This document shows, one piece after another, positions 16,238-23,939 of a stretch of DNA of 34,508 bases. The stretch's first letter is position 1, and each line of letters starts with the position of its first letter. The DNA comes from Pseudogemmobacter humi. GTDB lineage: Bacteria; Pseudomonadota; Alphaproteobacteria; Rhodobacterales; Rhodobacteraceae. The position numbers and the translations under genes were made by a program. The notes under the pieces were generated by a model. That model ran no database searches. It had not been told where the DNA came from and worked only from the letters and a program-made list of their open reading frames with translations. The DNA lies in assembly GCF_900609055.1 (NCBI RefSeq), contig NZ_UXAW01000080.1, positions 1 to 34,508 of the forward strand. The letters run 5' to 3'.

Positions 16238-18121
16238 TCAGGCCGCCTCTTCCTCTTCGGCGCGCTGCTGCGCCCACATCGCGGCATAGCGGGCGCTGCG
16301 GGCCAGCAACTCCTCATGGGTGCCGCTCTCGATCACCCGCCCGGCCTCCATCACCAGGATCAGATCGGCCTCGGCGATGGTCGACAGCCGGTGCGCGATG
16401 GTGATCACGCTGCGGCCCTGGCCCATTTCGCGCAGCGACTCCTGGATCGAGCGTTCGGTCTGGGTGTCGAGCGCCGAGGTCGCCTCGTCGAGAATCAGGA
16501 TCGGCGGGTTCTTCAGGATGGTGCGCGCGATTCCCACCCGCTGTTTCTCGCCGCCCGAGAGTTTCAGCCCGCGCTCGCCCACCATCGTCTCATAGCCCTC
16601 GGGCAGGCTTTCGATGAAATCGTGGATCTTCGCGGCCCGGGCGGCGGCGATGACCGCGGCATCGGTGGCATCCTCGCGGCCATAGGCGATGTTGTAGCGG
16701 ATGGTGTCGTTGAACAGCACCGTATCCTGCGGCACCACGCCGATCGCCTCATGGAGCGAGCTTTGCGTCACCTCGCGGATGTCCTGGCCGTCGATGCGGA
16801 TGCTGCCGCCGGTCACGTCGTAGAAACGGAACAACAGCCGCGCCACGGTGGATTTCCCCGAGCCGGAATGGCCGACCAGCGCCAGCGTCTGGCCCGGCTC
16901 CACCCGGAAGCTCACGCCTTTCAGGATCTCGCGCGAGGGATCGTAAGAGAAGCGCACCGCATCGAACTCGATCCCGCCGCCCTGCACAGCCAGCGGCTCT
17001 GCCCCGGGCGCGTCAGTCACTTCGGCGGGCTGCGACAAGAGGCCGAACATCTGCCCCATATCGACCAGGGCCTGGCGGATCTCGCGGTAGACGGTGCCGA
17101 GGAAGCCCAGAGGCATGGTGATCTGGATCATATAGGCGTTGACCATGACGAAATCGCCCACCGTCAGCCGCCCGGCCTGCACCCCCGCCGCCGCCATCAC
17201 CATCACCGCCACAAGGCCGAGGGTGATGATCAGCGTCTGGCCGATGTTGAGCGCCGAGAGCGAGAGCCCGGTCTTCACCGCCGCCGCCTCGTAGAGACGC
17301 ATCGCACCGTCGTAGCGCGCCGCCTCGCGCGCTTCGGCGTTGAAATATTTGACGGTTTCATAGTTCAGCAGGCTGTCGACCGCCTTCTGGTTGGCGTCGG
17401 TGTCCTGGTCGTTCATCTCCTGGCGGATCTTCACCCGCCATTCGGTGACCTTGAAGGTAAACCAGACATAGATCGCGATGGTCACCGCCACCACCGCCGC
17501 GTAACTCCAGCCGAAGGCGAAGGCGAAGATCAGCGTGATCAGCGTGAGTTCGAGGATCAGCGGCCCGATGGAAAACAGCAGGAAGCGCAGGAGGAACTCG
17601 ACCCCCTTCACGCCGCGCTCGATGATGCGCGAGAGGCCGCCGGTGCGGCGCGAGATGTGATAGCGCATGCTGAGGCGGTGGATATGGCTGAAGGTATCGA
17701 GCGCGAGGCGGCGCAGCGCGCGCTGGCCGACGCGGACGAAAACCGCATCGCGCAATTCCTGGAACGCCACCGCGCCGAGCCGGGCGAGACCATAGGCCAC
17801 CACAAGGCCGATGGCGCCGATGGCCATGACCCGCGCAGGATCGGTTGCGCCCTCGCCGGTCAGCGCATCCACCGCCAGCTTGTAGAACCAGGGCGTGATC
17901 ACCGAGACCACCTTGGCCACCATCAGGAACAGCATGGCGATCACCACGCGCCGGCGCACCCAGGCCTGGTCGCGGGGCCAGAGATGCGGCAGCACGCGGG
18001 CGATGGTCTGCCAGCCGCTGGCGGCGGGCTCGGGGCCGGGCCGCGTGGATCCGGGGGTCGATGCGGGGGGAGATTCGGGGACGGCGCCGTTCGCGGGCAG
18101 GGACTCGTCAGGGCGGGGCAT
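16238..18121 (-). CDS. Atm1/ABCB7-type ABC exporter (fused permease-ATPase)
   Basis: A 627-aa half-transporter of the Atm1/HMT1 class, working as a homodimer in the inner membrane. After a Pro-rich N-terminus (1-36) come six TM helices (about 57-345). Atm1-like markers are RRTGGLSRIIERGVKG (158-173), LLNYETVKYFNAE (251-263) and VNAYMIQITMPLGFLGTVYREIRQ (327-350). The ATPase domain has Walker A GHSGSGKST (417-425), signature LSGGEKQR (521-528), Walker B ILILDEATSALD (541-552) and H-loop AHRLS (576-580). Atm1 proteins move glutathione-based thiol compounds, and bacterial members can confer heavy-metal tolerance. It is divergent from an ArsR-family gene with a palindrome between them, so control by that regulator is likely. 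Substrate is unproven. Confidence 0.92.
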   Translation of the reverse strand: MPRPDESLPANGAVPESPPASTPGSTRPGPEPAASGWQTIARVLPHLWPRDQAWVRRRVVIAMLFLMVAKVVSVITPWFYKLAVDALTGEGATDPARVMAIGAIGLVVAYGLARLGAVAFQELRDAVFVRVGQRALRRLALDTFSHIHRLSMRYHISRRTGGLSRIIERGVKGVEFLLRFLLFSIGPLILELTLITLIFAFAFGWSYAAVVAVTIAIYVWFTFKVTEWRVKIRQEMNDQDTDANQKAVDSLLNYETVKYFNAEAREAARYDGAMRLYEAAAVKTGLSLSALNIGQTLIITLGLVAVMVMAAAGVQAGRLTVGDFVMVNAYMIQITMPLGFLGTVYREIRQALVDMGQMFGLLSQPAEVTDAPGAEPLAVQGGGIEFDAVRFSYDPSREILKGVSFRVEPGQTLALVGHSGSGKSTVARLLFRFYDVTGGSIRIDGQDIREVTQSSLHEAIGVVPQDTVLFNDTIRYNIAYGREDATDAAVIAAARAAKIHDFIESLPEGYETMVGERGLKLSGGEKQRVGIARTILKNPPILILDEATSALDTQTERSIQESLREMGQGRSVITIAHRLSTIAEADLILVMEAGRVIESGTHEELLARSARYAAMWAQQRAEEEEAA

Positions 18122-18158
18122 GAGGTTCTTTCGGAAGATGGCGGCCGGAGGGGAAGGC

Positions 18159-18187
18159 TTGCTTTCCCGGCCCGGCGGGGCTATCCA
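18159..18187 (+). promoter_or_regulatory. Candidate arsR-family gene promoter
   Basis: TTGCTT (18159-18164), a 17-nt spacer and TATCCA (18182-18187) lie just upstream of the palindromic operator candidate. Transcription would start inside that palindrome, which fits autorepression. The -10 is a weak match. Confidence 0.35.
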
Positions 18188-18190
18188 TAT

Positions 18191-18214
18191 TTCAAGAGTT
18201 CATGAATAGTTGAA
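18191..18214. promoter_or_regulatory. Palindromic operator candidate for the ArsR-type regulator
   Basis: The 24-bp dyad has the form TTCAA-N3-TTCA|TGAA-N3-TTGAA, with 9 of 12 positions symmetrical. It ends 2 nt before the regulator's ATG and overlaps its Shine-Dalgarno-like GAAGG. ArsR/SmtB repressors typically bind imperfect 12-2-12-type A/T-rich dyads in such divergent spacers. Bound protein here would block the regulator's own transcription and possibly that of the exporter, whose start lies 69 nt away. Confidence 0.7.
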
Positions 18215-18216
18215 GG

Positions 18217-18573
18217 ATGGACCGGAGTAAAGCCCTCGCCGCACTGTCCGCCCTCGCCCACGGCGACCGGCTGGACCTGGTCCGCCTGCTGTTCGCGGCC
18301 GGTGCCGGAGGCATGGCGGCGGGAGAGATCGCCCGCACGCTCGGGCTGTCGGCGTCGCGGCTGTCGTTCCATCTGGCGCAGCTGGAACAGGCGGGGCTGA
18401 TCGGCTCGCGCCGGGTCGCGCGCAACGTGATCTATGCGGTGGACGCGCAGGGCCTTGGCGCCACGATCCGTTACCTGCTGAACGACTGCTGCGGCGAGGA
18501 TCCCGAGGTGATCGCCTGCTGCCGCGGCTGCGGCGCGGGCGAAGCGGAAGCGGCGGATCGGGACCGCGGCTGA
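18217..18573 (+). CDS. ArsR/SmtB-family metal(loid)-type regulator, Cys-rich tail
   Basis: A 118-aa winged-helix repressor. The helix-turn-helix spans about residues 34-58 (AGEIARTLGLSASRLSFHLAQLEQAGL), followed by the wing (IGSRRVARNVIYAVD). The C-terminus has five cysteines, Cys91-Cys92 and Cys101-Cys102-x2-Cys105, in LLNDCCGEDPEVIACCRGC. Paired C-terminal Cys of this kind recall the As(III) site of the AfArsR-type repressors (NCC...P...C), but the gap to the third Cys is longer here. The usual alpha-3 CVC-type site is absent. It is divergent from an Atm1-type exporter with a shared operator candidate. A metalloid, heavy-metal or thiol signal is inferred, not shown. Confidence 0.85.
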   Translation: MDRSKALAALSALAHGDRLDLVRLLFAAGAGGMAAGEIARTLGLSASRLSFHLAQLEQAGLIGSRRVARNVIYAVDAQGLGATIRYLLNDCCGEDPEVIACCRGCGAGEAEAADRDRG

Positions 18574-18581
18574 CCCTGCAT

Positions 18582-18649
18582 GGGCCGCTCATCGGCCCTG
18601 ACGGGCCTCTTCGCTCAGCGATGACGCCCGTCAGGGCGGAAGAGCGCCC
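18582..18649. repeat. Long hairpin repeat, family H, copy 2
   Basis: A nested dyad matching the copy at 3-60. Outer GGGC/GCCC and GCTC/GAGC pairs flank middle arms CCCTGACGGGC (18596-18606) and GCCCGTCAGGG (18626-18636), with an inner TCGC/GCGA pair. Relative to copy 1 one base pair in the middle stem is swapped on both sides. It fills the 82-nt gap between the convergent ArsR-family and LysM genes, so it can act for both strands as a 3'-end structure. Confidence 0.75.
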
Positions 18650-18655
18650 GGCGCA

Positions 18656-20014
18656 TCAGCGTCCCGGGATGGTGAAGACCTGGCCGGGATAGATCAGATC
18701 GGGGTCTCGGATGCGGTCGCGGTTGGCCTCCCACAGCTGGACATAGAGGATCCCTTCTCCCAGTTCGCCCCGCGCGATGGCCCAGAGCGTATGGCCGGGC
18801 TGCACCGTGATCGTGACCGGCGGCCCCATCGCGGGCGCCGCGGTCGCGACAGAATCCCCGGCGGGGACGGAGAGCGTGTCCTCCACAGCGGCAGGCGGCG
18901 GCGCGATGGCCGCAATCCCTGCCCCGGTCGCGGCGGTTTCCTGCGCGGCGGGCGTCTCGTCCGTTGCGGCAGCAAGTGCCTCGGGCGTCTCGCGCCGGAA
19001 CGGGGTTTCGAACCGGCCCGTCACCTTGCCAGCCTCGTCGATCTGATCCACCCGCAAGCTATAGAGCCCCGGCGCCACGGCATCGAGCGCCGCGAGCCAT
19101 TTGCCGTCTGCCCCGACCCTCGCCTCGCCGCCCGCGGGAGCATTGTCGAGATAGAGCCGGACCCAGGCCCCCGGCGTCCCGCTGCCGCCGATCTGCACGA
19201 GGCCTGGCGCGGGATAGGTGATGGTCTCGACCGCCACCGGCAGCAGCGCAGATGCGGCCCCGTTCAGCGCGACGGCCCCCTCCTCACCGATCATCAGCGC
19301 CACGGATTTCTCCTCCGCCGCGGGCACCGCGCTGTCGGGCGGCGCATCTGCCGCTACGGTTTCGTCAGGCACGGCGGCAGCAGGCGGCGGTCCTGCGATC
19401 GGGCCGAGCGCCACCACCTGATCCGGGCGGATCCGCCGCCCGTCGGCCAGTTCCATCTCCAGCATCATCAGCGAGGGGGCGGGATCGGGCGCAAGCGTTG
19501 TGACCAGCGCGAATTCGCCGCCCGGGGTGACGGTCGTCTCCGCCACCGCGACCCCGTCGATCAGGATCCCGACCCGCGCGCCCGGCTCGCCCCGCCCGGC
19601 GATCGTGGCATGTCCCCCGGGGGTGACGAGCCAGGTGGTGATCAGCGGTCCGGCGGTCTCCGGCACAGGCTCAGCCAGGGGTTCGGGCGAAAGACCCGCT
19701 GGCAGAGGGATTTCGGCCCCCCCCGCGGCAGCCGGATCCTGCGCGGCGGGGACGGCAGGAGAAATTCCGGCTTCCGCAGCGGCGGGTGTTTCGGCCCCCG
19801 CTTCCTGCCCGGACGGCGCGGAACTGCCTTCCGGCACGGCGCCGTCCGCCGGGATTTCGGCAGCCCCCGGCGTGCCGGCAACCAGCCTCTGCGCGGGCGG
19901 ACCCTCCACAACTCCGGGCCGCAGCAACAGCCAGGCGGCCAGAACCGCCCCGGCGGCGGCCACCGCCACAATCCCCCCGCGCGCACCCGCGCCGATCGCC
20001 ATCCAGGCCCTCAT
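18656..20014 (-). CDS. LysM-domain membrane-anchored envelope protein
   Basis: Starting at ATG 20012-20014, which is preceded by a good Shine-Dalgarno (GGGGAAGG), the product is 452 aa. One TM segment (about 11-31) is followed by a long Ala/Pro/Glu-rich spacer. Two bacterial Ig-like beta domains come next (about 125-185, with [18 protein letters not shown] and WLVTPGG; and about 268-350, with [19 protein letters not shown]). A second low-complexity region leads to a C-terminal LysM motif (about 403-451: [18 protein letters not shown] ... [13 protein letters not shown]) that binds peptidoglycan. It is likely a periplasmic cell-wall-associated protein of unknown role. It converges on the ArsR-family gene and is divergent from the LOG gene. 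Confidence 0.85.
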   Translation of the reverse strand: MRAWMAIGAGARGGIVAVAAAGAVLAAWLLLRPGVVEGPPAQRLVAGTPGAAEIPADGAVPEGSSAPSGQEAGAETPAAAEAGISPAVPAAQDPAAAGGAEIPLPAGLSPEPLAEPVPETAGPLITTWLVTPGGHATIAGRGEPGARVGILIDGVAVAETTVTPGGEFALVTTLAPDPAPSLMMLEMELADGRRIRPDQVVALGPIAGPPPAAAVPDETVAADAPPDSAVPAAEEKSVALMIGEEGAVALNGAASALLPVAVETITYPAPGLVQIGGSGTPGAWVRLYLDNAPAGGEARVGADGKWLAALDAVAPGLYSLRVDQIDEAGKVTGRFETPFRRETPEALAAATDETPAAQETAATGAGIAAIAPPPAAVEDTLSVPAGDSVATAAPAMGPPVTITVQPGHTLWAIARGELGEGILYVQLWEANRDRIRDPDLIYPGQVFTIPGR

Positions 20015-20161
20015 CGCCTTCCCCTTTCCGGCCGGTCGCCGTCCCGGCCGGTCTTCGCCGCAGCCACCGCCAAACGCCCGGTTTCCCATCGCATCGCTGC
20101 GGCTTTTCGCTTAAGAAAACCCCGATATCGCCCCCGCTGGCAACCGAATTCAGGAGTTCCC

Positions 20162-20764
20162 ATGCAGCTTCCCTCGATCTGCGTCTTCTGCGGCTCGCGC
20201 CCCGGAACCAACCCGGCCCATGCCGCAGCCGCCCGCGCCTTCGGCGAGACCATCGCCCGCGAGGGCTGGCGGCTGGTCTACGGCGCGGGCGACGTCGGGC
20301 TGATGGGCGAGGTGGCACGCGCCGCCCAGGGCGCGGGCGCCCCCGCGCTCGGGGTGATCCCGGTGCATCTTCTGGGGCTGGAGAAAGGCAAACGCGACCT
20401 GACCACCTTCGTGATCACCGAGGACATGCACGAGCGCAAGAAGGTCATGTTCATGAACTCCGACGCGGTGGTGGTGCTGCCCGGGGGCGCGGGCAGCCTC
20501 GACGAATTCTTCGAGGTGCTGACCTGGGCGCAGATCGGGCTGCACGGCAAACCGATCTTCCTGCTGGACATCGGGGGCTACTGGCGGCCGCTGACCGCGC
20601 TGATCGACCATGTGATCGCCGAGGGCTTCGCCGCGCCCTCGCTCAATGACCTGTTCCGCAGTGTGGACAGCGTGGACGAACTGACCGCCGCGCTGCGCGA
20701 CTACCTTGCCGAAGGCCCGCAAAGCCGCTTCATCCGCCCGGTGCCGGACCAGCCCCGCGGCTGA
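20162..20764 (+). CDS. LOG-family (TIGR00730) Rossmann-fold protein
   Basis: A 200-aa protein of the LOG/TIGR00730 family, whose characterised members are cytokinin riboside 5'-monophosphate phosphoribohydrolases that cleave N-glycosidic bonds of nucleoside monophosphates. Seen are the N-terminal SICVFCGSRPG, VYGAGDVGLMGEVA (39-52), the catalytic-region ERKKVMFMNSDAVVVLPGG (91-109), and PGGAGSLDEFFE, in which Ser replaces the Thr of the usual PGGxGTxxE. The substitution is conservative and the active-site Arg and Glu are kept. The ATG is preceded by CAGGAG. The true substrate in bacteria is often unknown, so a plain nucleotide-salvage role is equally possible. Confidence 0.9.
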   Translation: MQLPSICVFCGSRPGTNPAHAAAARAFGETIAREGWRLVYGAGDVGLMGEVARAAQGAGAPALGVIPVHLLGLEKGKRDLTTFVITEDMHERKKVMFMNSDAVVVLPGGAGSLDEFFEVLTWAQIGLHGKPIFLLDIGGYWRPLTALIDHVIAEGFAAPSLNDLFRSVDSVDELTAALRDYLAEGPQSRFIRPVPDQPRG

Positions 20765-20806
20765 AGCCCCCTTTTCAGCGTCCGCTTCTTGCGGCAAGCC
20801 GGGAAA

Positions 20807-20905
20807 GGGGGCCCTGCCCCCGTCTCCTTCGGAGACTCCCCCGGGGTATTTCGGTCAGGATGAAAGAGCTTTTCATCCTGATACAAATACCCCCGCCGGA
20901 GGCGT
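20807..20905. repeat. Modular 3' element with facing tails (copy 3)
   Basis: It begins 42 nt after the LOG gene stop. Module A is GGGGGC-CCT-GCCCCC (20807-20821) and module B GTCTCC-TTC-GGAGAC (20822-20836). The tail GGGGTATTT...TCAGGATGAAA (20843-20865) is met by a facing tail (20871-20893, 3 mismatches) and a short GCC-TCC-GGC hairpin at the far side. The loop between tails is only 5 nt. It lies in the gap between the convergent LOG and TraB/GumN genes. Confidence 0.8.
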
Positions 20906-20968
20906 CCTGTGGCAGCGAGAAGCGCTCGGGCGGGCAGGAGAGCCGGCCCGCGTCACGTGCTGCCGGAG

Positions 20969-21072
20969 CTCACCTTGCCGCAAGTATCCCGCCCGGAGGC
21001 GGTGAAAGTGCGACGCAAGCCCTTTTCATCTGTCCTCAGATATTCCCGGCGCCGGACGACGGGGCGCGGCTG
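20969..21072 (-). repeat. Degraded modular 3' elements after the TraB/GumN gene
   Basis: On the minus strand right after the traB-like stop, CCGGCGCCGG is followed by GAATATCTGAGGACAGATGAA (about 21022-21058). Further along, GCCTCCGGGCGGGATACTT with GCAAGGTGA (about 20972-21003) resembles another tail. Both diverge from the other copies and look like eroded members. Together with copy 3 they fill the 308-nt gap before the LOG gene, in which I see no gene. Confidence 0.45.
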
Positions 21073-22128
21073 TCAGGGCCTCTCGCCGGGAAGCGTCACG
21101 CGCTCTGCCCGGTAGCCCGCGTCGCGCAGCATGGCCACCAGCCCCAGATCACCCGGCAGATGCGAGGCGCCGACCGCGACCAGCGCGCCGCCCTCGTCGA
21201 GCAGCGGGCGCAAAGCATCCATCCACATCGCATTGCGCTCGATCAGCAGATAGCCGTTCGCCAGCGCCTCGGTTTCGCGCCCGCGCGCCTCGCCGAGGGT
21301 GTTGCGCAGCCATTCCGAGGACCAGGCGTCGAGAAGGCCGATCCGCCCCTCGCGGTAAAGCGCGAAGCTGGTCTCGCGCACGCCCTTCTCCACCGATTCC
21401 GGCCCCAGATAAAGCGCATAGGACAGCACCGCCGCCCGCGCCGCCGCCGCGCGGTGCGGCTCGTTGAGCTGATCGCCGAATTCCCAGGGCTTTTGCAGCC
21501 CCGTCACCTGCGCACCGCCGAGCCAGGCCTGCTGCGCGATGTAATAATCCTGCCCGGGCAGAAAGCCGGACAGGTAATCCGCGCAGGGATCGGCGAGCAG
21601 CAGGCTGAGAACGCCCGCATCGGTCATCTGCGGCAGGTAATCGCGCATCCAGCCGAAGGTTTCGGCACGCTGGTAGATATAATCGCGCCAGGGCTGCGGG
21701 ATATCGGTGCGCGGATCGGGCTCGGCCGGAAAGGGCAGCCACATCCAGTTCTGGTCGTAGCTGCGGCGCAATTCCGCCGGGCTGTCGGCAAGAGGATCGA
21801 ATTCCAGCGCCACCACCCGCGCCGCGGCGATCACCTCGCGCAAGGCGTCCGGCAGATCGAGAATCGCCGGATCCGGCACGTGATACGTGCCCCAGAGATG
21901 CGACACCTCGCCCCCGGCCGCGGTGATCCGCCACAGCTTGCCGGTGCCGTTCGGTATCTGTGCCGCCGCGGCCTCCCAGCGGGCCTCGGCCCCGGGCGTC
22001 AGGATGTTGCGGTCGATCACCGCTTCGCCCACCAGGCAGGCCTCGGGGGTGAACCAGTCCTGCGCCGCCAGCGGCAGCGGGGCGCCGAGAAGCGCGGCGA
22101 GGATCGGCGCGGACAGCCGCAGGCGCAT
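21073..22128 (-). CDS. TraB/GumN-family protein
   Basis: A 351-aa secreted or periplasmic protein with a signal peptide (about 1-22, ending LPLAAQ). It has the family's N-terminal hallmark GKLWRITAAGGEVSHLWGTYHVPDP, in which GTYHVPDP (80-87) matches the GTxH motif, then a conserved Glu in VVALEFDP. The C-terminal box VAVGASHLPGDLGLVAMLRDAGYRAERV has the second G-x-x-H motif. These GTxH and G..H boxes are proposed metal-binding/protease-like sites of the TraB/Tiki fold. The bacterial role is not known. The ATG is preceded by CGGAG. Confidence 0.85.
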   Translation of the reverse strand: MRLRLSAPILAALLGAPLPLAAQDWFTPEACLVGEAVIDRNILTPGAEARWEAAAAQIPNGTGKLWRITAAGGEVSHLWGTYHVPDPAILDLPDALREVIAAARVVALEFDPLADSPAELRRSYDQNWMWLPFPAEPDPRTDIPQPWRDYIYQRAETFGWMRDYLPQMTDAGVLSLLLADPCADYLSGFLPGQDYYIAQQAWLGGAQVTGLQKPWEFGDQLNEPHRAAAARAAVLSYALYLGPESVEKGVRETSFALYREGRIGLLDAWSSEWLRNTLGEARGRETEALANGYLLIERNAMWMDALRPLLDEGGALVAVGASHLPGDLGLVAMLRDAGYRAERVTLPGERP

Positions 22129-22156
22129 CGGGAAACTCCGGCAGAGGTTAAGACAA

Positions 22157-22184
22157 GGCCCCGCGCGCCGGGGCGCACGGGGCC
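22157..22184 (-). terminator. Terminator after sodB
   Basis: A GC-rich hairpin with arms GGCCCCG (22157-22163) and CGGGGCC (22178-22184) and further GCGC pairing inside lies 37 nt beyond the sodB stop. On the minus strand it is followed by TTGTCTT, a weak U-rich tract, and it precedes the TraB/GumN gene. Confidence 0.55.
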
Positions 22185-22221
22185 GTTTTGCCCGGACCGG
22201 GCCGAAACCCGGAACCCGGCC

Positions 22222-22824
22222 TCAGAGCCGCGCGGCGACCGCTTCCCAGTTCACCAGCTTGTCGAGGAAGTTGGTCAGGTAAGCCGGGCGCTTGTTGCGG
22301 AAGTCGATGTAATAGCTGTGCTCCCAGACATCGCAGCCCAGAAGCGCGGTCTGGCCGAAGCAGAGCGGGTTCACGCCGTTCTCGGTCTTCGTGACCTTCA
22401 GGCTGCCGTCCTTGTCCTTCACGAGCCAGGCCCAGCCCGAGCCGAACTGGCCTGCGCCGGCGGCCGAGAATTCCTCTTTGAACTTGTCGACCGAACCGAA
22501 GGCCTCGGTCAGCGCCTTGTCCAGCGCGCCCGGGATCTTCTTGCCCTCGCCCGGTCCCATCACTTCCCAGAACAGGTTGTGATTCCAGTGCTGCGAGGCG
22601 TTGTTGAAGATGCCGTTTTGCGCCACGGCGCCAGCCTGATAAGTGCCCTTGACGATCTCTTCGAGGGATTTGTTCTCCCATTCGGTGCCGGCGATCAGCT
22701 TGTTGCCGTTGTCGACATAGGCCTTGTGATGCAGGTCGTGATGGTATTCCAGCGTCTCTTTCGACATGCCGAGCGGCGCGAGGGCGTCATGGGCATAGGG
22801 AAGATCGGGAAGGGTGAAAGCCAT
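22222..22824 (-). CDS. sodB: Iron-type superoxide dismutase
   Basis: This enzyme converts superoxide to hydrogen peroxide and oxygen. The ATG at 22822-22824 gives 200 aa and has a strong AGGAG upstream. The 217-aa in-frame extension lacks family similarity. Metal ligands expected from the fold are His28 (LEYHHDLHH), His82 (WNHNLFW), Asp165 and His169 (DVWEHSYY). The second-shell Gln is in the Fe-SOD position (Gln78, ASQHWNH), and the Mn-SOD position is Gly (TENGVNP), so this is the Fe or cambialistic type. No signal peptide is seen, so it is cytoplasmic. A promoter with an unusual overlapping palindrome lies upstream. Confidence 0.96.
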   Translation of the reverse strand: MAFTLPDLPYAHDALAPLGMSKETLEYHHDLHHKAYVDNGNKLIAGTEWENKSLEEIVKGTYQAGAVAQNGIFNNASQHWNHNLFWEVMGPGEGKKIPGALDKALTEAFGSVDKFKEEFSAAGAGQFGSGWAWLVKDKDGSLKVTKTENGVNPLCFGQTALLGCDVWEHSYYIDFRNKRPAYLTNFLDKLVNWEAVAARL

Positions 22825-22861
22825 CGGAAGAACTCCTGTCCGGGAATTTGCGCTACCATGG

Positions 22862-22895
22862 GAATAAGGGCTCAACCGTCGGGAAGGTCAAGCCC
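22862..22895 (-). promoter_or_regulatory. sodB promoter with overlapping palindrome
   Basis: On the minus strand a -35 TTGACC (22886-22891), an 18-nt spacer and a -10 TTATTC (22862-22867) lie about 38 nt upstream of the sodB ATG. The spacer and -35 are covered by a 28-bp dyad with arms GGGCTNNACC and GGTNNAGCCC (22868-22895) around 8 nt. A dyad filling a slightly long spacer is the layout of MerR-family-controlled promoters, but other repressors could use it. Confidence 0.5.
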
Positions 22896-22956
22896 GGCAA
22901 AGAGATGCCAGCCGCGGCGGCAGGTCCTGGCCGATGGAGCAAGGACAGGCCCGCCC

Positions 22957-22974
22957 AACCGGCGGAGCCGGCTT
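22957..22974 (-). terminator. Hairpin after the FkbM gene
   Basis: A perfect short hairpin AACCGGC-GGA-GCCGGCTT-like dyad (stem CCGGC/GCCGG extended by AA/TT) begins 10 nt after the methyltransferase stop on the minus strand. It has a 3-nt loop and no T-run. It could end the FkbM transcript before the sodB promoter. Confidence 0.45.
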
Positions 22975-22983
22975 ACGCAGGTT

Positions 22984-23859
22984 TCAAAGGGCTTTCAGCG
23001 CCTCGGGCATGGCATCGACATAGGCGGCGGGCAGGTCCCCGGCCACCCTGCCCCGGCGCACAAGCTCGTCCAGGAGATGCAGCACCAGCGAATGGCTTTG
23101 AAACACCGCCGCCGCCAGCAGCGCCAGATGCGCGATCTGATCATCGGCGAATGCGGCGATCTTCGTCAGATCGCGGATGTAAACCGCATCGCCGTCGACC
23201 AGCTGATCCGACACCCGCCGCGGCCTGAGCCGCGACTTCTGTGAATTGGCAAGCGGACGGGAGGTGCCCGAGAGGAATTTGTGCAGCGTAAAGCCCTGAC
23301 GGCGCAACTCGTTGTCCACCCCGCCCATCATCGGCTCGTTCCGGTAGAGCCGGTGATAGCGCAGCTCGACAATCACGCAGACCGCCCGCTCCAGCACCTT
23401 TTCCGCGCCGGCGAAGACGAGGTTCTCGCCGCCCTGGATGTCGATCTTCATCAGATCGAACCCGGGCAGATCCGCCAGCGCGTCGAGCGCCACCGTCTCC
23501 ATCGCGATCTCCTCCTCGACTTTGGACCATCGCGGGCCGCCGACCAGCCGCATCGCCGCGGCATCCGGCTCGAAGATCGAGGTCAGGCCCGAACTGCGGC
23601 AGATGCGCAGCGTCGCCGGGCTGCCATCGCCCACCGCATGCGGGAAATAGATCTCATCCCCGGATTTCGTTTCAAGAAGCGCTGCGAAAGCCGAGGGCTG
23701 CGGCTCGAACCCCACCACGCGGCAGTTGCCGGATTTCAGCAGATCCGCATAGGGCGGCACATTGACCGGATTGGCCCCCACGTCGACGATGGTGGTCTTG
23801 CGCGGGAAGGACAGCTCCCGCAGCAGAAATCGCACGGTTTCAGGCAGATCGCCGGGCAT
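22984..23859 (-). CDS. FkbM-family SAM-dependent methyltransferase
   Basis: A 291-aa protein with the Rossmann SAM site TTIVDVGANPVNVPPYADLL (VDVGAN at 25-30) and the acidic post-I residue in VVGFEPQPSAF (Glu52). The FkbM family's DLMKIDIQGGENLVFAGAEKVL block is followed by VCVIVELRYHRLY. FkbM proteins O-methylate sugars or polyketides, and the substrate cannot be told here. No glycan cluster surrounds it. The chosen ATG has GAGGAAACC before it, and longer in-frame extensions run through the upstream gene in another frame. The Leu/Ala-rich helical C-terminus (about 225-291) is beyond the usual catalytic core. It lies 80 nt downstream of a small secreted-protein gene. Confidence 0.85.
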   Translation of the reverse strand: MPGDLPETVRFLLRELSFPRKTTIVDVGANPVNVPPYADLLKSGNCRVVGFEPQPSAFAALLETKSGDEIYFPHAVGDGSPATLRICRSSGLTSIFEPDAAAMRLVGGPRWSKVEEEIAMETVALDALADLPGFDLMKIDIQGGENLVFAGAEKVLERAVCVIVELRYHRLYRNEPMMGGVDNELRRQGFTLHKFLSGTSRPLANSQKSRLRPRRVSDQLVDGDAVYIRDLTKIAAFADDQIAHLALLAAAVFQSHSLVLHLLDELVRRGRVAGDLPAAYVDAMPEALKAL

Positions 23860-23939
23860 GGTTTCCTCGTGCCAGGGGCGCCGGAAGACGGCGCGGAAAA
23901 CGGGCGGCGGCGCGCAGCCGCCTGCGGCGCGGGTCGCGC

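Noticed and set aside
16316-18205. 629-codon plus-strand open frame opposite the ABC exporter
   Set aside because: A His/Asp/Arg-rich shadow of the exporter with no motif.
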